From NCBI GenBank assembly GCA_900320065.1, contig ONQV01000001.1:1-53370 (forward strand): a stretch of DNA of 53,370 nucleotides. Direction: 5' to 3'. The stretch comes from an uncultured Eubacteriales bacterium. GTDB lineage: Bacteria > Bacillota > Clostridia > Christensenellales > Borkfalkiaceae. Positions within the stretch are counted from its first letter, which is position 1. Every line of letters begins with the position of its first letter. The translations under genes were made by a program, and so were the position numbers. This document shows, piece after piece, positions 16,597 to 26,187 of the stretch. Under the pieces are notes generated by a model, which saw nothing but the letters and a program-made list of their open reading frames with translations, did no database searches and was not told the DNA's origin.

Positions 16597-17700
16597 ATGA
16601 AGATAAAAAGCCTGACGTTAAAAAATTTCCGCAATTATACCGACGAAAAACTGGAATTTTCGGACGGCGTGAATATATTGACCGGCGAAAACGCACAGGG
16701 CAAGACTAACGCCGCGGAAGCCGTGTTTTTCCTATGCACGGGCTACTCTCCGCGCGCCAACCGCGATAAACTCGTGGTAAAGTTCGGCGAAAACAGCGGC
16801 GAGATCGCGGGCGTCGCCGATTCCCTTTACGGCGAAGTGTCGGTGCGTATCGTGTTTTCGACGAGCGATAATAAGCGTATGTTCGTAAACGGTATGGAAG
16901 TTTTAAGGGTGAGCGAACTTCTGGGCAATATCCACAGCGTATTCTTTAATCCCGCCGAGTTAAAACTCGTTCAGGAAAGCCCCGAAGACCGCCGCAGGTT
17001 TATGAATATATCCCTTTCGCAGATGTCGAAAAGTTACTTCCGCGCCTTACAGAATTACAATAAAATTCTGGCGCAGAGAAACAACCTGTTAAAAGATCGG
17101 GACGTGGGGCTTATACGGGAAACTCTGCCCGTGTGGGACGCGGGGCTATGTAAACACGCGGCGGTGATAATAAGCGCCCGCAATTCGTTTCTATCCGCAC
17201 TCGCCCCTGTCGCGGAAGAAAAGCACGCACTGTTATCTGGCGGGCGCGAAAAACTGACTATGAAAACCGAGAGCGGTTATTATGGTACGGAAGAAGAGAT
17301 CGCTTACGCCCTTTCGGAAGACTTGAAAACGGGTTTCGAGCGGGATTTAAGGCTTGGATTTACGGGTATAGGCCCGCACCGCGACGATATAAAGTTTATG
17401 TTGAACGGCGAAGACGCAAGGGTGTTCGGTTCGCAAGGACAGCAAAGAACCATCGCTTTATCTCTTAAACTTGCCGAAACGGAAACGTTTAAGGACAGGT
17501 TCGGCGAATACCCCGTTCTGATTTTGGACGACGTGCTATCGGAACTCGATAAGAGCCGTCAGCAGAAACTTATAGCGGCGGTAAAAGATATACAGACGCT
17601 GTTTACGGCGACGGGCGTTCCGCGGGCGATATTCAAGGGCGTTCCCTATCGCCACATAACGATAAAGAGCGGCGCGATAAAATCGGTGAAGAATAATTGA
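16597..17700 (+). CDS. recF: DNA replication and repair protein RecF
   Basis: SMC-like ATPase of recombinational repair that loads RecA at gapped DNA. Residues 1-45 carry the family start SLTLKNFRNYTDEKLEFSDG and the Walker A loop GENAQGKTNAAEA; the signature LGFTGIGPHRDDIKF (about 251-265) and the C-terminal ABC-type segment GSQGQQRTIALSLKLAE plus Walker B VLILDDVLSELD (about 308-319) confirm it. The length of 367 matches. The ribosome site is weak (GAAGAAG). It is transcribed away from dnaA; gyrB does not follow, and a hairpin terminator ends it. Confidence 0.95.
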   Translation: MKIKSLTLKNFRNYTDEKLEFSDGVNILTGENAQGKTNAAEAVFFLCTGYSPRANRDKLVVKFGENSGEIAGVADSLYGEVSVRIVFSTSDNKRMFVNGMEVLRVSELLGNIHSVFFNPAELKLVQESPEDRRRFMNISLSQMSKSYFRALQNYNKILAQRNNLLKDRDVGLIRETLPVWDAGLCKHAAVIISARNSFLSALAPVAEEKHALLSGGREKLTMKTESGYYGTEEEIAYALSEDLKTGFERDLRLGFTGIGPHRDDIKFMLNGEDARVFGSQGQQRTIALSLKLAETETFKDRFGEYPVLILDDVLSELDKSRQQKLIAAVKDIQTLFTATGVPRAIFKGVPYRHITIKSGAIKSVKNN

Positions 17701-17722
17701 GATTGTAACGTGTAAAATTTTA

Positions 17723-17751
17723 GCGGGCGCGCCGAAATTCGGCGCGCCCGC
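17723..17751. terminator. Terminator after recF
   Basis: A 14-bp GC-rich inverted repeat (17723-17736 with 17738-17751) is located between convergent recF and the lipoprotein gene. A short T-stretch follows on each side. Confidence 0.75.
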
Positions 17752-17768
17752 AAGGTTTTAAAAGGTTT

Positions 17769-19217
17769 TTAACTTTCGATATATGCTTTTATTACTTCGC
17801 TGCCCATCATTTGTTTGTTTTCGATAAAGTCGTCGATAAGCGTATCGTAGTCGTCTAAAATTTTGTTAAGATATGTCGTGTTTAGAGTTACCGCAGAAGT
17901 AATGCCGTTATCCGCAAGAATATTTGCGGGGTAGTCAGTAAAGTTCGTGTCCTTGTCGTTATCTTCCTGAATAAACATCATAGGTACTTTTACTTCGTGT
18001 TCGGTAATTTCACCCGTTACGGCGTCTTTACTGTAAAAATATTGCGTTCTGAACTCTATGTCGTATTTCCTGCTGGTTTTCACGCCGAGTTTTTTGTTAT
18101 ATGTCGGCGCAAACAGTGTGTCGCTGTCGTTGAGATAAACGTCGTTCGTGCTCTTACCGCTTTCGTTAGCGTTTGTCTTATCCCCTATCTTGATATTCGT
18201 TATGCCGCTTATGTCGTTTAAATTGAACCATAAAGTATTATAATCGACGGAAGTAATAGTTTCTCTTACTTCATAGCCTAAAAGTTTTCCTTCGTTCGCT
18301 TTATATAATTCGTTTATGTAACCTTTTGCGATCATCATAGCGTCCGCTTTGTTCCCGACGACAGAAACGTAACCGTCTTTGACGTAAAAATCCGCGCACG
18401 ACGGCATAACGTCTTTTCCTTTAAGAGTTATGTATTCGTAGATATGCCCTTCGACGGCGTTATTCTTTCTTTCGATAATAAGATAAGAAGTTCTTTGTCC
18501 TGCCGAAATTCCGTATTCTATACCGAACTCGTATTTGTTGTCGGAAACGGAAAAACGCATACGGTTGGTGTCCGTAATTTTTACCGTATATATCTTTTCG
18601 TTAGATACGGTATCGTAAGTCATTGTTATGGTCGGAGAAACGTTTCCGAATAGAGAGTTTGATACGCTCGTTACATATTGTATGGTGAGATTAAACTTTT
18701 TATTTTCATAGGAAACAGACGCGTTAAAATTGCCTTTTTGAAAAGTTTTATTTATGGTAGAGTTAGAATTTAAATGTTCAATTACGGTATTTATTGCGGA
18801 AGAGATAATTGTGTTATCCATAGTGAGATATTTTTTAAAATATTCACTTTGATGAATATTGTCTATAACCATATTCCACTGTTTGCCGAATCCGCCGTAT
18901 TTAATATTGTTTACATTTACAAATTCCGAAAAGTCGTAGGTTATTTCCGTTTCGGTTACAAGGTTTGAGTTGTAATCTGGCAACATTGCCGCAGGAATGT
19001 ATGCGTTAGGTGATGTTTCCATTGATTGACTTGCGGCATTTAAATAGGCTTTTGCCGTATTCGCGGTAATTTCACCTGTTTGCTTGTTGTCGTCGGTGGT
19101 TTGCGACTGATTTGTTTCTGTATCGGCAGGCTGGTCGTCGCCGCAACCTACGGCGAAAGTGCAAGCACAAAGCAAGCAGACAAGCGTTAAAAACAACGCT
19201 AAAAGTTTCTTTTTCAT
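17769..19217 (-). CDS. Hypothetical lipoprotein, 482 aa
   Basis: Not recognised. The N-terminus MKKKLLALFLTLVCLLCACTFAVGCGDD is a lipoprotein signal peptide, with acylation expected at the cysteine before GDD (about residue 25). A Thr/Gln/Asp/Asn-rich linker (about 26-50) follows, then a soluble extracytoplasmic part rich in beta strands and in Asn, Tyr and Thr. No catalytic motif is evident. It lies 20 bases downstream of the XRE-membrane regulator gene on the same strand with AGGAGC before its ATG, so the two are probably one operon. A role linked to that regulator is inference. Confidence 0.75.
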   Translation of the reverse strand: MKKKLLALFLTLVCLLCACTFAVGCGDDQPADTETNQSQTTDDNKQTGEITANTAKAYLNAASQSMETSPNAYIPAAMLPDYNSNLVTETEITYDFSEFVNVNNIKYGGFGKQWNMVIDNIHQSEYFKKYLTMDNTIISSAINTVIEHLNSNSTINKTFQKGNFNASVSYENKKFNLTIQYVTSVSNSLFGNVSPTITMTYDTVSNEKIYTVKITDTNRMRFSVSDNKYEFGIEYGISAGQRTSYLIIERKNNAVEGHIYEYITLKGKDVMPSCADFYVKDGYVSVVGNKADAMMIAKGYINELYKANEGKLLGYEVRETITSVDYNTLWFNLNDISGITNIKIGDKTNANESGKSTNDVYLNDSDTLFAPTYNKKLGVKTSRKYDIEFRTQYFYSKDAVTGEITEHEVKVPMMFIQEDNDKDTNFTDYPANILADNGITSAVTLNTTYLNKILDDYDTLIDDFIENKQMMGSEVIKAYIES

Positions 19218-19237
19218 ATATTTGCTCCTTAAAATTT

Positions 19238-20083
19238 TTATATAACGTCGGTCAATTCGGGATGCTTAATGTTTTTTGCAAGCGCAAACGGGTAAACGAA
19301 AACGCCTAATACCAAACAGACCGCGATTGCCAACAAGAAACAGAAAATCGAAAGCAACCCGCTTAAAATCCATAACGCTAATTTTACGGTCAAAAGCCAA
19401 AGGATGCCGTCTAAACTCAATTCAAAAATCAAGCCCGGCATACGAATGCTCCAAGATGCTATTCCGCCGAACACGTCTTCGATAAAATTGTTTTTCAGGA
19501 ATATGCACGATAAAAACGGAAAAAACAGCAGGGCGGCTATGCTTGCGCCTATCGTCGTCCCCGCAGGCTCGTTTGAAGATAAGGTTACCGCTAAAACAAT
19601 TCCCAAAATAAGCGCAGTAATAAGACCGCCCCATAAAAACGAACGTTTGCGTTGTAATAATCCGTTTGCAACCGCTTGTTCGTGCGCCCGTTTTTTATTC
19701 TTCTCGTCGCAGGATTTGCAAAGTATGGTCGTATAACCTGAACTCCCCCTGCCGCCACTATGGTGTTTGCGAACAATTTCCGCGCCGTTATATATAGGCT
19801 TATTACATTGTTCGCATACGGCGAGAACGGGCTTTTGCGTCGCAATCACGTATTCCGTTTTGACGACCGTTTCGGGCTCTGGTTTTTTGGCGGGACCGCC
19901 GATGATTTCGTCGGTCGTTACGTCAAAGATTTGTGCCATTGTGGAAATGGTGTCGATTGACGGTTCAACTTCCCCGTTTTCCCAACGCGAAACCGCTTGC
20001 GGCGTTACATAAAGTTTTTCGGCAAGTTCTTTTTGCGTCATACCTGTTTTGTTACGCAGGTTTTTAATGTTTTCTGAAATCAT
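19238..20083 (-). CDS. XRE regulator with zinc-ribbon-like segment and membrane domain
   Basis: A 281-residue fusion. Residues 5-60 form an XRE-type helix-turn-helix (QKELAEKLYVTPQAVSRWENG). Residues about 90-128 contain CEQCNKP and LCKSCDEK, a possible four-cysteine zinc site. The C-terminal ~130 residues have about four hydrophobic segments (about 148-170, 174-196, 215-240, 243-270), so it is likely anchored in the membrane. Membrane-tethered XRE proteins often sense envelope state. It precedes a lipoprotein gene, and a second XRE gene lies divergently across a 384-base AT-rich gap. The target is unknown. Confidence 0.8.
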   Translation of the reverse strand: MISENIKNLRNKTGMTQKELAEKLYVTPQAVSRWENGEVEPSIDTISTMAQIFDVTTDEIIGGPAKKPEPETVVKTEYVIATQKPVLAVCEQCNKPIYNGAEIVRKHHSGGRGSSGYTTILCKSCDEKNKKRAHEQAVANGLLQRKRSFLWGGLITALILGIVLAVTLSSNEPAGTTIGASIAALLFFPFLSCIFLKNNFIEDVFGGIASWSIRMPGLIFELSLDGILWLLTVKLALWILSGLLSIFCFLLAIAVCLVLGVFVYPFALAKNIKHPELTDVI

Positions 20084-20467
20084 AAAGTTTTCTCCTTGTT
20101 TTGAATTACCTAAATTATAGCAGATTGAAAAACCGTTGTAACGAAAAATGGCTGAACGGGTTGTTGTTTTTCATCAACAATTTGTTTACTTAACGTCAAA
20201 ATCTTATAATTTTGCCGCGGAAATGTTGTTTTTAGTGCAAAAAACGTTTTTTCGTGCTTGCTTTTTAAAAAATTAAACGGGATGTTGATTTAAAACGAGA
20301 CAAAGCGTTTTATAAATAATTAAACGGTTTGTTTAGTTTTTGCATAATTAGTTTTCTATTATTTAATAATTATATCAAATAGAATACTGTTTTGCAACCG
20401 ATAATAAAAAGAATAATAGTAAAATAGTTAAAAAATATTGATAATATTAAAAAGGGGGTCGGCAAAG
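20084..20467. other. Divergent intergenic region between two XRE genes
   Basis: A 384-base AT-rich gap with no convincing open frame. A small inverted repeat (TTGTTG and CAACAA arms around 20160-20182) and repeated TTGTTTA/TTAAACG words near 20188 and 20320-20340 could be operators for the two flanking regulators. It presumably holds both promoters. No RNA gene is recognised. Confidence 0.4.
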
Positions 20468-20779
20468 ATGTTCGGTAAAAACATAAAAGAATTACGAATA
20501 GAAAAAAATATGAGCCAGAAGATGCTTGCCGACAGAATCGGTGTAACGCAAGGTGCGGTATATTTTTGGGAAAAAGAAATCAACGAACCGACTGTTGGAT
20601 ATATCGTTAAACTTGCGACCGTGTTCGGCGTTTCGATTGATGAACTTCTTTCCTATGAAGTACAAAAAGAAAAAAAGGAAAACACCAAACGTATTGAAAT
20701 GATGGCTATGTTCGATAAATTGTCGGACACGCAACAATCTCTTTTAATTTTGACGGCAAAAGAATTGTTACAAAAATAA
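20468..20779 (+). CDS. XRE-family transcriptional regulator, 103 aa
   Basis: Small DNA-binding regulator. Residues 5-60 form a Cro/C1-type helix-turn-helix (SQKMLADRIGVTQGAVYFWEKE), followed by a charged linker and a short helical tail. The start is the ATG at 20468, which has AAAGGGGG about 9 bases before it; an upstream in-frame ATG lacks a ribosome site. The gene stands alone and is followed by a hairpin terminator. It is divergent from the larger membrane XRE protein, which may be a partner or target. Confidence 0.85.
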   Translation: MFGKNIKELRIEKNMSQKMLADRIGVTQGAVYFWEKEINEPTVGYIVKLATVFGVSIDELLSYEVQKEKKENTKRIEMMAMFDKLSDTQQSLLILTAKELLQK

Positions 20780-20787
20780 AAACAAAA

Positions 20788-20820
20788 TAGCGCAAAGAAA
20801 ATATTTTTGCGCTAAATATA
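20788..20820 (+). terminator. Terminator after the small XRE gene
   Basis: A 9-bp inverted repeat (20788-20796 with 20806-20814) follows the stop by 9 bases. A second hairpin (arms near 20834-20842 and 20855-20863, then TTTTT) overlaps the end of the convergent yyaC gene and may also terminate. Confidence 0.55.
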
Positions 20821-20848
20821 AAAAATAATAAAAACTCACCGTATATTC

Positions 20849-21433
20849 TTATGCGGTGAGTTCGTTTTTAGCGGCGAAATCGGTTAAAAACTTTTCTACC
20901 CCGCTTGCTATCTTTTCCGCCATTTTATAGATAAGGTTTAATCTCGTCAGATTAAACAGATTATAATTTTGTAAAGATTTTCCCGCGACTACCCCTATTA
21001 TACTGCAATCACCTATTACCCCTAAATTTTTATCTACGCCAAGCCCTGGCTTTAATCCTTTATCCGATACCTTTATTAAACCGATATCGTCAGTATTGCC
21101 GACGGCGGCGTCTATCGCAATTATAAAGCTGTCGGGATGCAACATTTTTAAGTGAGTTTTCGCGCAAACGATTTCTTTTGCGGTAATAGGTGCGTTCAAA
21201 GTTCCGTAAACGTACGCGGCAACTTTTTTCTTTATAAGCATAGTGCCGACAAGCGGCCCTAAACTGTCGCCCAGCACCAAATCGCTGCCGATACACGTTA
21301 TTATCGGCGTTTTGTTGCGTTTATTGCAATTTGTCAATGCCCCGCCGACGGAAATGTCCGCATTATCGTAAAACGCATTGAAAGAATACGTTTCGGTATT
21401 GTTATTTAACGCGTAGAGTTTGCTTTTTTCCAT
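20849..21433 (-). CDS. yyaC: Spore protein YyaC family (DUF1256)
   Basis: A 194-residue protein of the YyaC/GPR-like family. The family words CIGSDLVLGDSLGPLVG (about 47-63) and YVYGTLNAPI (about 75-84), and IAIDAAVGNTDDIG (about 105-118), are evident. YyaC is a predicted protease-like sporulation protein found in spore-formers. In Bacillus it lies beside soj/spo0J near the origin, as it does here (soj at 24.4 kb). The N-terminal ~40 residues are variable. It supports a sporulating ancestry, though sporulation itself cannot be inferred from one gene. Confidence 0.85.
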   Translation of the reverse strand: MEKSKLYALNNNTETYSFNAFYDNADISVGGALTNCNKRNKTPIITCIGSDLVLGDSLGPLVGTMLIKKKVAAYVYGTLNAPITAKEIVCAKTHLKMLHPDSFIIAIDAAVGNTDDIGLIKVSDKGLKPGLGVDKNLGVIGDCSIIGVVAGKSLQNYNLFNLTRLNLIYKMAEKIASGVEKFLTDFAAKNELTA

Positions 21434-21649
21434 TTACCTTAATACTCGCAAGTGTTTTTTATTTTACGGTTTGATTATTCCCAAAACGGTTATTTTTATA
21501 CCTTTTTACCCCATTTCTCACACAGAATAGCGAAAAATTTTCCCGCCGAAAACAAAGCCCTATTCTGTCTCAGAGCGTTAAAATGACAATTTTTAAAACC
21601 GATTTTAACCCCTTGTTTCGTTTATTTTTTGTTTAGTTCATATTGTTTT

Positions 21650-21665
21650 TGTTTCACGTGGAACG
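21650..21665. promoter_or_regulatory. parS-like site 1 (imperfect)
   Basis: TGTTTCACGTGGAACG matches the Bacillus parS consensus TGTTTCACGTGAAACA at 14 of 16 bases. It lies 25 bases before the perfect site and could be a weaker ParB site. Confidence 0.7.
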
Positions 21666-21674
21666 TAAAAGTTT

Positions 21675-21690
21675 TGTTTCACGTGAAACA
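21675..21690. promoter_or_regulatory. parS site 2 (perfect consensus)
   Basis: TGTTTCACGTGAAACA is identical to the 16-bp consensus bound by Spo0J/ParB. With soj and spo0J 2.7 kb downstream, it is the centromere-like site from which ParB loads and spreads. Confidence 0.93.
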
Positions 21691-21887
21691 CATCTTTTTA
21701 AACAATTCGGTTTTTAATTTGATTTTTTTCACCGTTTTTGCTTATTTTTCGTTCGTTTGGGTGTAAAAACACAAAAACCGCTTTTGCGCTTACTGTTTAT
21801 CAAATAAAACAAACTCGGAAAAATCGGTTGAAAACGGGATAAAAAGTTCAAGTTTTCTTTGTCCTATGAAAAAGTGCCGAAAACGGT

Positions 21888-21903
21888 CGTTTCACGTGAA
21901 ACA
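21888..21903. promoter_or_regulatory. parS site 3 (15 of 16)
   Basis: CGTTTCACGTGAAACA differs from the parS consensus only in the first base. The palindromic core GTTTCACGTGAAAC is intact. Confidence 0.9.
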
Positions 21904-22030
21904 AACTTTTAATGGTAAAGGTAAAATAATTTTTATATTGACGGTTGGGGTTGGTGTATTCTTTTAATATTTTTTATGAAAAATTTTTTGCGTTTTATCA
22001 TTTTTTAGTTTTTATTTTTAACTTGTCGTT

Positions 22031-22062
22031 TTTAGCGCTTAACAAAATGTTTAGCGCTAAAA
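22031..22062. repeat. Paired AGCGCT palindromes
   Basis: Two copies of TTTAGCGCT-type palindromes lie 20 bases apart (centres near 22036 and 22055), about 70 bases upstream of the ftsH promoter. Their spacing of about two helical turns fits binding by a dimeric regulator or an origin-associated protein. No factor is assigned. Confidence 0.45.
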
Positions 22063-22105
22063 AATTGTTTTTTGGTTGGAACGTTATTTAAATATTAAAT
22101 TTAAA

Positions 22106-22134
22106 TTGTATTTTTTTAAGATAAGGTGTATAAT
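22106..22134 (+). promoter_or_regulatory. Promoter of ftsH
   Basis: TTGTAT (22106-22111) and TATAAT (22129-22134) are separated by 17 bases, a strong sigma-A-type promoter. The mRNA leader is about 90 bases and contains a small hairpin (22158-22173) before the AAGGAG ribosome site. Confidence 0.75.
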
Positions 22135-22232
22135 AATATTACATAACAAATTAAAACCCTTGAATTTTCAAGGTTATTTAAAGTTTTACCGATTATAATT
22201 AGGACTAAAATTATTACAAGGAGTGTTTTAAG

Positions 22233-24317
22233 TTGGCAGGAAAGAAATCAAGGCTTATATGGATAATTTTGGGTGCAATAGTTTTAGTTGTTGCGGCGTT
22301 ATCCATTTATAATTGTACGAGCGGCGGCGTAAAAGTTGACGTTTCGGATTTTAAGCAAGTTGTCAAAGAGATGGAAGGAAAAAACAATTCTTTATCCAAA
22401 GCGGAGTTGGAAGCGTTGTCGGGCAACAAAATCGCCGAAACGGTTAAAGGAGTTAATAGGCAATATGATGCCGTTTCAATCGACTCGCTCGTTTTTGACG
22501 GTTACAATCTGGACTTTAAAGTCGTATTGAAAGGCGAAAGAAATTATTCGATAGTGTTCGCTTCGACCTACGGCAGAACGAATATGGACGAATACGAAGA
22601 TATTCTCGGCAAGGCGGGGATAAAGTATTCGTACACCGACCCGAACGCGGGCTCTATTTGGAGTTCGTTGTTGCCGCTGTTCGGTTCGCTTGCTATCGCG
22701 GTGATATTCTTTATCCTTATTATGCAGACGCAGGGCGGAACGAAAGGCGCTATGAATTTCGCCAAAACCAACGCGCGCATAAACCATAATATAAAGGTAA
22801 GGTTTTCTGACGTTGCGGGGGCGGAAGAAGAAAAGGCGGAACTTGCCGAAGTCGTCGATTTCCTTAAAAACCCCGCCAAATTCTCCACGCTCGGCGCGCG
22901 TATTCCGAAAGGCGTGCTTTTAGTAGGGCCTCCCGGCACGGGTAAAACGCTGTTTGCGAAGGCGGTTGCGGGCGAAGCGGGCGTACCGTTCTTTTCGATA
23001 AGCGGTTCGGACTTCGTGGAAATGTTCGTCGGCGTGGGCGCTTCGAGAGTGCGCGACCTGTTCGACGCGGCGAAAAAGAATATGCCGTGTATCGTGTTTA
23101 TCGACGAAATCGACGCGGTCGGTCGTCAGCGCGGCACGGGTATGGGCGGAGGACACGACGAACGCGAACAGACGCTTAACCAACTGCTCGTTCAGATGGA
23201 CGGATTCGAAACCAACGACGGCATTATCGTAATGGCGGCGACTAACCGCGCTGATATATTAGACCCCGCGCTTATGCGCCCCGGCAGGTTCGACCGTCAG
23301 ATATTCGTAAACGTTCCCGACGTTCGCGGCAGGGAAGCGATATTAAAGGTGCACGCACGCAACAAACCGCTTGCACCCGACGTCAATTTTAAGACGGTCG
23401 CGCGGATGACGAGCGGGTTTTCGGGTGCGGACCTTGAAAACCTTTTGAACGAAGCGGCGATACTCGCGGCGCGTGAAAACAGGAAATTCATCACGAATAA
23501 AGACCTTTACGAAGGCATAAACAAGGTGCTTTTGGGACCGCAGAAGAAATCGCGGCTCGTTACCGAAACGGATAAGCGCATAACGGCGTATCACGAATCG
23601 GGGCACGCGATACTCGCAAGGCTGTTGCCGCATTGCGATCCCGTTCACGAAGTTTCGATAATTCCGCGCGGGCAGGCTGCGGGCTATACCATGACACGCC
23701 CCGACACTGACGACAACCACCTGACGAAGGCTAAACTTTTAGACGATATAGTTATGACCTTGGGCGGCAGAGTTGCCGAAGAACTTATTATAAAGGATAT
23801 ATCCGCGGGGGCTTCGGGCGACATACAGGCTGTCAGTAAGCGTGCGAGATATATGGTTACCGAGTGGGGTATGAGCGAAAAGGTCGGACCTATTTCCTAC
23901 GCTTCGGATAAGGAAATATTTATCGGTCGGGACATGGCTTCGCACGTAACGTACAGCGAAGAAACCGCGGCGATAATCGACGAAGAAGTCCAAAGAATAA
24001 TTATGGAAGGGCTGGATAAAGCCCGCAAACTCTTAAAAGAGAATAAAGGACTTTTGGACACGATGGCGCGGGTTTTGGTCGAAAGGGAAACGATATTCTC
24101 CGAAGAAGTGGATATGATAATGGAAGGCAAATCCGCCGACGAAGTAATAGCGTTTATGGACGAAAACGAGCGGACGCTTTCGCAAAATCCGTTTGCGAGA
24201 AAAGCGGGACCCGACGCGGTGAAAGAATACGCGCGTAAAAAGCCCGAAGACAGTACCGCAAGCGAAGGCGAAGAGAAAGAAGAAAAGCCCGATGCGGACG
24301 CAAAAAAAGACGAATAA
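22233..24317 (+). CDS. ftsH: ATP-dependent zinc metalloprotease FtsH
   Basis: Membrane-anchored AAA+ protease that degrades unstable membrane and cytosolic proteins. Two membrane segments (about 8-26 and 143-164) flank an extracytoplasmic domain. The AAA domain has Walker A GPPGTGKT (about 231-238), Walker [16 protein letters not shown] and the second region of homology [21 protein letters not shown]. The protease zinc motif HESGH is near 453-457. The acidic C-terminal tail ([15 protein letters not shown]) is long. The start is a TTG with AAGGAG about 10 bases before. In many Firmicutes ftsH is origin-proximal; here it is just after the parS sites and before soj. Confidence 0.97.
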   Translation: MAGKKSRLIWIILGAIVLVVAALSIYNCTSGGVKVDVSDFKQVVKEMEGKNNSLSKAELEALSGNKIAETVKGVNRQYDAVSIDSLVFDGYNLDFKVVLKGERNYSIVFASTYGRTNMDEYEDILGKAGIKYSYTDPNAGSIWSSLLPLFGSLAIAVIFFILIMQTQGGTKGAMNFAKTNARINHNIKVRFSDVAGAEEEKAELAEVVDFLKNPAKFSTLGARIPKGVLLVGPPGTGKTLFAKAVAGEAGVPFFSISGSDFVEMFVGVGASRVRDLFDAAKKNMPCIVFIDEIDAVGRQRGTGMGGGHDEREQTLNQLLVQMDGFETNDGIIVMAATNRADILDPALMRPGRFDRQIFVNVPDVRGREAILKVHARNKPLAPDVNFKTVARMTSGFSGADLENLLNEAAILAARENRKFITNKDLYEGINKVLLGPQKKSRLVTETDKRITAYHESGHAILARLLPHCDPVHEVSIIPRGQAAGYTMTRPDTDDNHLTKAKLLDDIVMTLGGRVAEELIIKDISAGASGDIQAVSKRARYMVTEWGMSEKVGPISYASDKEIFIGRDMASHVTYSEETAAIIDEEVQRIIMEGLDKARKLLKENKGLLDTMARVLVERETIFSEEVDMIMEGKSADEVIAFMDENERTLSQNPFARKAGPDAVKEYARKKPEDSTASEGEEKEEKPDADAKKDE

Positions 24318-24371
24318 AAACGAACAAGTCGCGACTTGTGCGCGTAATTAAAGCAAAAGAGAGAAAGAACA

Positions 24372-25169
24372 ATGGGTAAAATTATTGCATTTTCAAATCA
24401 GAAAGGCGGCGTGGGAAAGACTACTACGTGCGTGAATTTATCCGCATATCTTGCGAGTAAAGGGCATAAATGTCTGCTCGTGGATCTCGACCCGCAAGGG
24501 AACGCGACGAGCGGCTTAGGGTTTGCGAAAAGCGACGTTAAAAATTCCGTTTATAACGTAATGATAGACGACGTGCCGATAGCGGACGCTGTGTATAAAA
24601 CCTGTGTGGACGGGCTTGACCTTTTACCGTCTAGCATAGATTTAGCCGGTGCGGAAGTGGAACTCGTCTATATCAAGGACAGAGAACACGTCCTTAAAAA
24701 AGTGCTCGAAAAGGCGCGGGACAGTTACGACTTTATAACCGTGGACTGTCCGCCGTCTTTGGGGCTTCTGACCATAAACGCGCTTGCCGCGGCGGACTCC
24801 GCACTTATTCCCATTCAAAGCGAGTATTACGCGCTCGAAGGGTTAAGTCAACTTATGAATACGATCCGCCTTGTCGTAAAACACCTTAACCCTTCGCTTA
24901 AAATCGAAGGCGTGGTGCTTACGATGAACGATAATCGCGCGATAATTTCTCGGCAGATTTCCGCCGAAATAAAAAAATTCTTCGGCAAGAGCGTTTTCGA
25001 GACGGTAATACCCAGAAACATTCGGCTTGCGGAAGCGCCCAGCCACGGCGTTCCGATAATGCTCCACGATACCAGATGTTCGGGGGCGAGAGCGTATTCC
25101 GCGTTTACCGACGAGTTTTTAGAGCGTCAGCCGAAAAAAACGCGTTCGGCGGAAAAGGCAAAGGCGTAA
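24372..25169 (+). CDS. soj: Chromosome partitioning ATPase ParA/Soj
   Basis: Deviant Walker A ATPase that acts with ParB in origin segregation and regulates DnaA in Bacillus. The P-loop KGGVGKTT (about 11-18) and the DPQGNATSGLG box (about 40-50) are typical, as is FITVDCPPSLGLLTINAL. The length of 265 is normal. ParB follows 79 bases later on the same strand and parS sites lie 2.7 kb upstream, so this is the chromosomal partition locus. GAGAGAAAG before the ATG acts as ribosome site. Confidence 0.96.
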   Translation: MGKIIAFSNQKGGVGKTTTCVNLSAYLASKGHKCLLVDLDPQGNATSGLGFAKSDVKNSVYNVMIDDVPIADAVYKTCVDGLDLLPSSIDLAGAEVELVYIKDREHVLKKVLEKARDSYDFITVDCPPSLGLLTINALAAADSALIPIQSEYYALEGLSQLMNTIRLVVKHLNPSLKIEGVVLTMNDNRAIISRQISAEIKKFFGKSVFETVIPRNIRLAEAPSHGVPIMLHDTRCSGARAYSAFTDEFLERQPKKTRSAEKAKA

Positions 25170-25248
25170 CGCGGGCGCGGCACGGGAATTATGCAGGCGC
25201 GGAACGTAAAACATAGAACGGATAAAACTTTTTTACGGAGAGATAAAA

Positions 25249-26145
25249 ATGAAACCTAACAGGGGACTTGGGAAAGGGCTTTCGGCGCTCTTTTCCGAAA
25301 CGGAAGAAGATTACGGCAAAAGCCTTTTATTCGAAGATAAGGAAGACAAGGGAACGGTAACCGAAATAGCGATTTCGGACATATACGCGAATCCCGACCA
25401 GCCGAGAAAGGTTTTCGACGAAGAAGCCTTAAACGAACTCGCGGCGTCAATAAAAAAGCACGGCGTAATAATGCCGATAATCGTCAACAAAAACGGCAGC
25501 CGTTATATGATAATCGCGGGCGAACGCCGTTTCCGCGCTTCAAAGATAGCGGGGCTCGACACCGTACCCGTAATAGTCAAAAACTACGACGAAAGACAGA
25601 TAAAAGAGATCTCGCTTATCGAGAACTTACAGCGCGAAGATTTAAATCCTATCGAAGCGGCTTCGGCGATGCGTTCGCTTATGGACGACTACCACCTTTC
25701 GCAGGAAGATTTAGCAGACCGTATCGGTAAATCCCGTTCGGCGATAGCGAATACGTTAAGGCTTTTGAACTTGCAAGCGGACGTGCTTGAAATGGTGAAA
25801 AGCGGCGAACTGTCCGCAGGGCACGCAAGGACGATAGTTTCCGTGCCGGCAATAGACCAAAAGAAAATGGCGAACGCCATAGTAAAGGGCGGGCTGTCCG
25901 TCAGGGCGGCGGAAAAAATGGTCAAAGACTACTTCCTTCCCCCCGAAGAGAAGAAGAAAAAGGCGAAAGTACCGCTTTCCGCCGAACTTAAAGAACTTAT
26001 CGGCGATATGCAAAGGGTGTTCGGCACGAAGGTCAATGCTATCGGCAACGACAATAAGGGCAGAATTTATATAGATTACTACACGCGCGACGATTTGGAC
26101 AGACTTTCCGAAATGGTGGAAACCCTTAAAAGCAAGCACTTTTAA
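25249..26145 (+). CDS. spo0J: Chromosome partitioning protein ParB/Spo0J
   Basis: Site-specific DNA-binding CTPase that loads at parS and spreads. The N-terminal region IYANPDQPRKVFDEEALNELAASIKKHGV and the CTP-binding motif IIAGERRFRASKIAG (about 87-101) are diagnostic, followed by the helix-turn-helix LSQEDLADRIGKSRSAIANTLRLLNL and a C-terminal dimerisation part. At 298 residues it is normal. GGAGAG precedes the ATG. It shares an operon with soj; the perfect parS sites upstream are the presumed targets. Confidence 0.96.
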   Translation: MKPNRGLGKGLSALFSETEEDYGKSLLFEDKEDKGTVTEIAISDIYANPDQPRKVFDEEALNELAASIKKHGVIMPIIVNKNGSRYMIIAGERRFRASKIAGLDTVPVIVKNYDERQIKEISLIENLQREDLNPIEAASAMRSLMDDYHLSQEDLADRIGKSRSAIANTLRLLNLQADVLEMVKSGELSAGHARTIVSVPAIDQKKMANAIVKGGLSVRAAEKMVKDYFLPPEEKKKKAKVPLSAELKELIGDMQRVFGTKVNAIGNDNKGRIYIDYYTRDDLDRLSEMVETLKSKHF

Positions 26146-26187
26146 AAGATAAGGCGTGGAAAAGGATTTTAATAAAAGGAGAAAACT

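Larger units (their letters stand above)
21434..22105. other. AT-rich intergenic region with parS sites
   Basis: An almost 800-base gap before ftsH without a credible gene. It is rich in T-runs on one strand and holds three ParB-type sites plus a pair of AGCGCT palindromes. No standard DnaA-box cluster (TTATCCACA) is seen by eye. It is a candidate part of the origin domain, but direct evidence of oriC is lacking. Confidence 0.6.
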
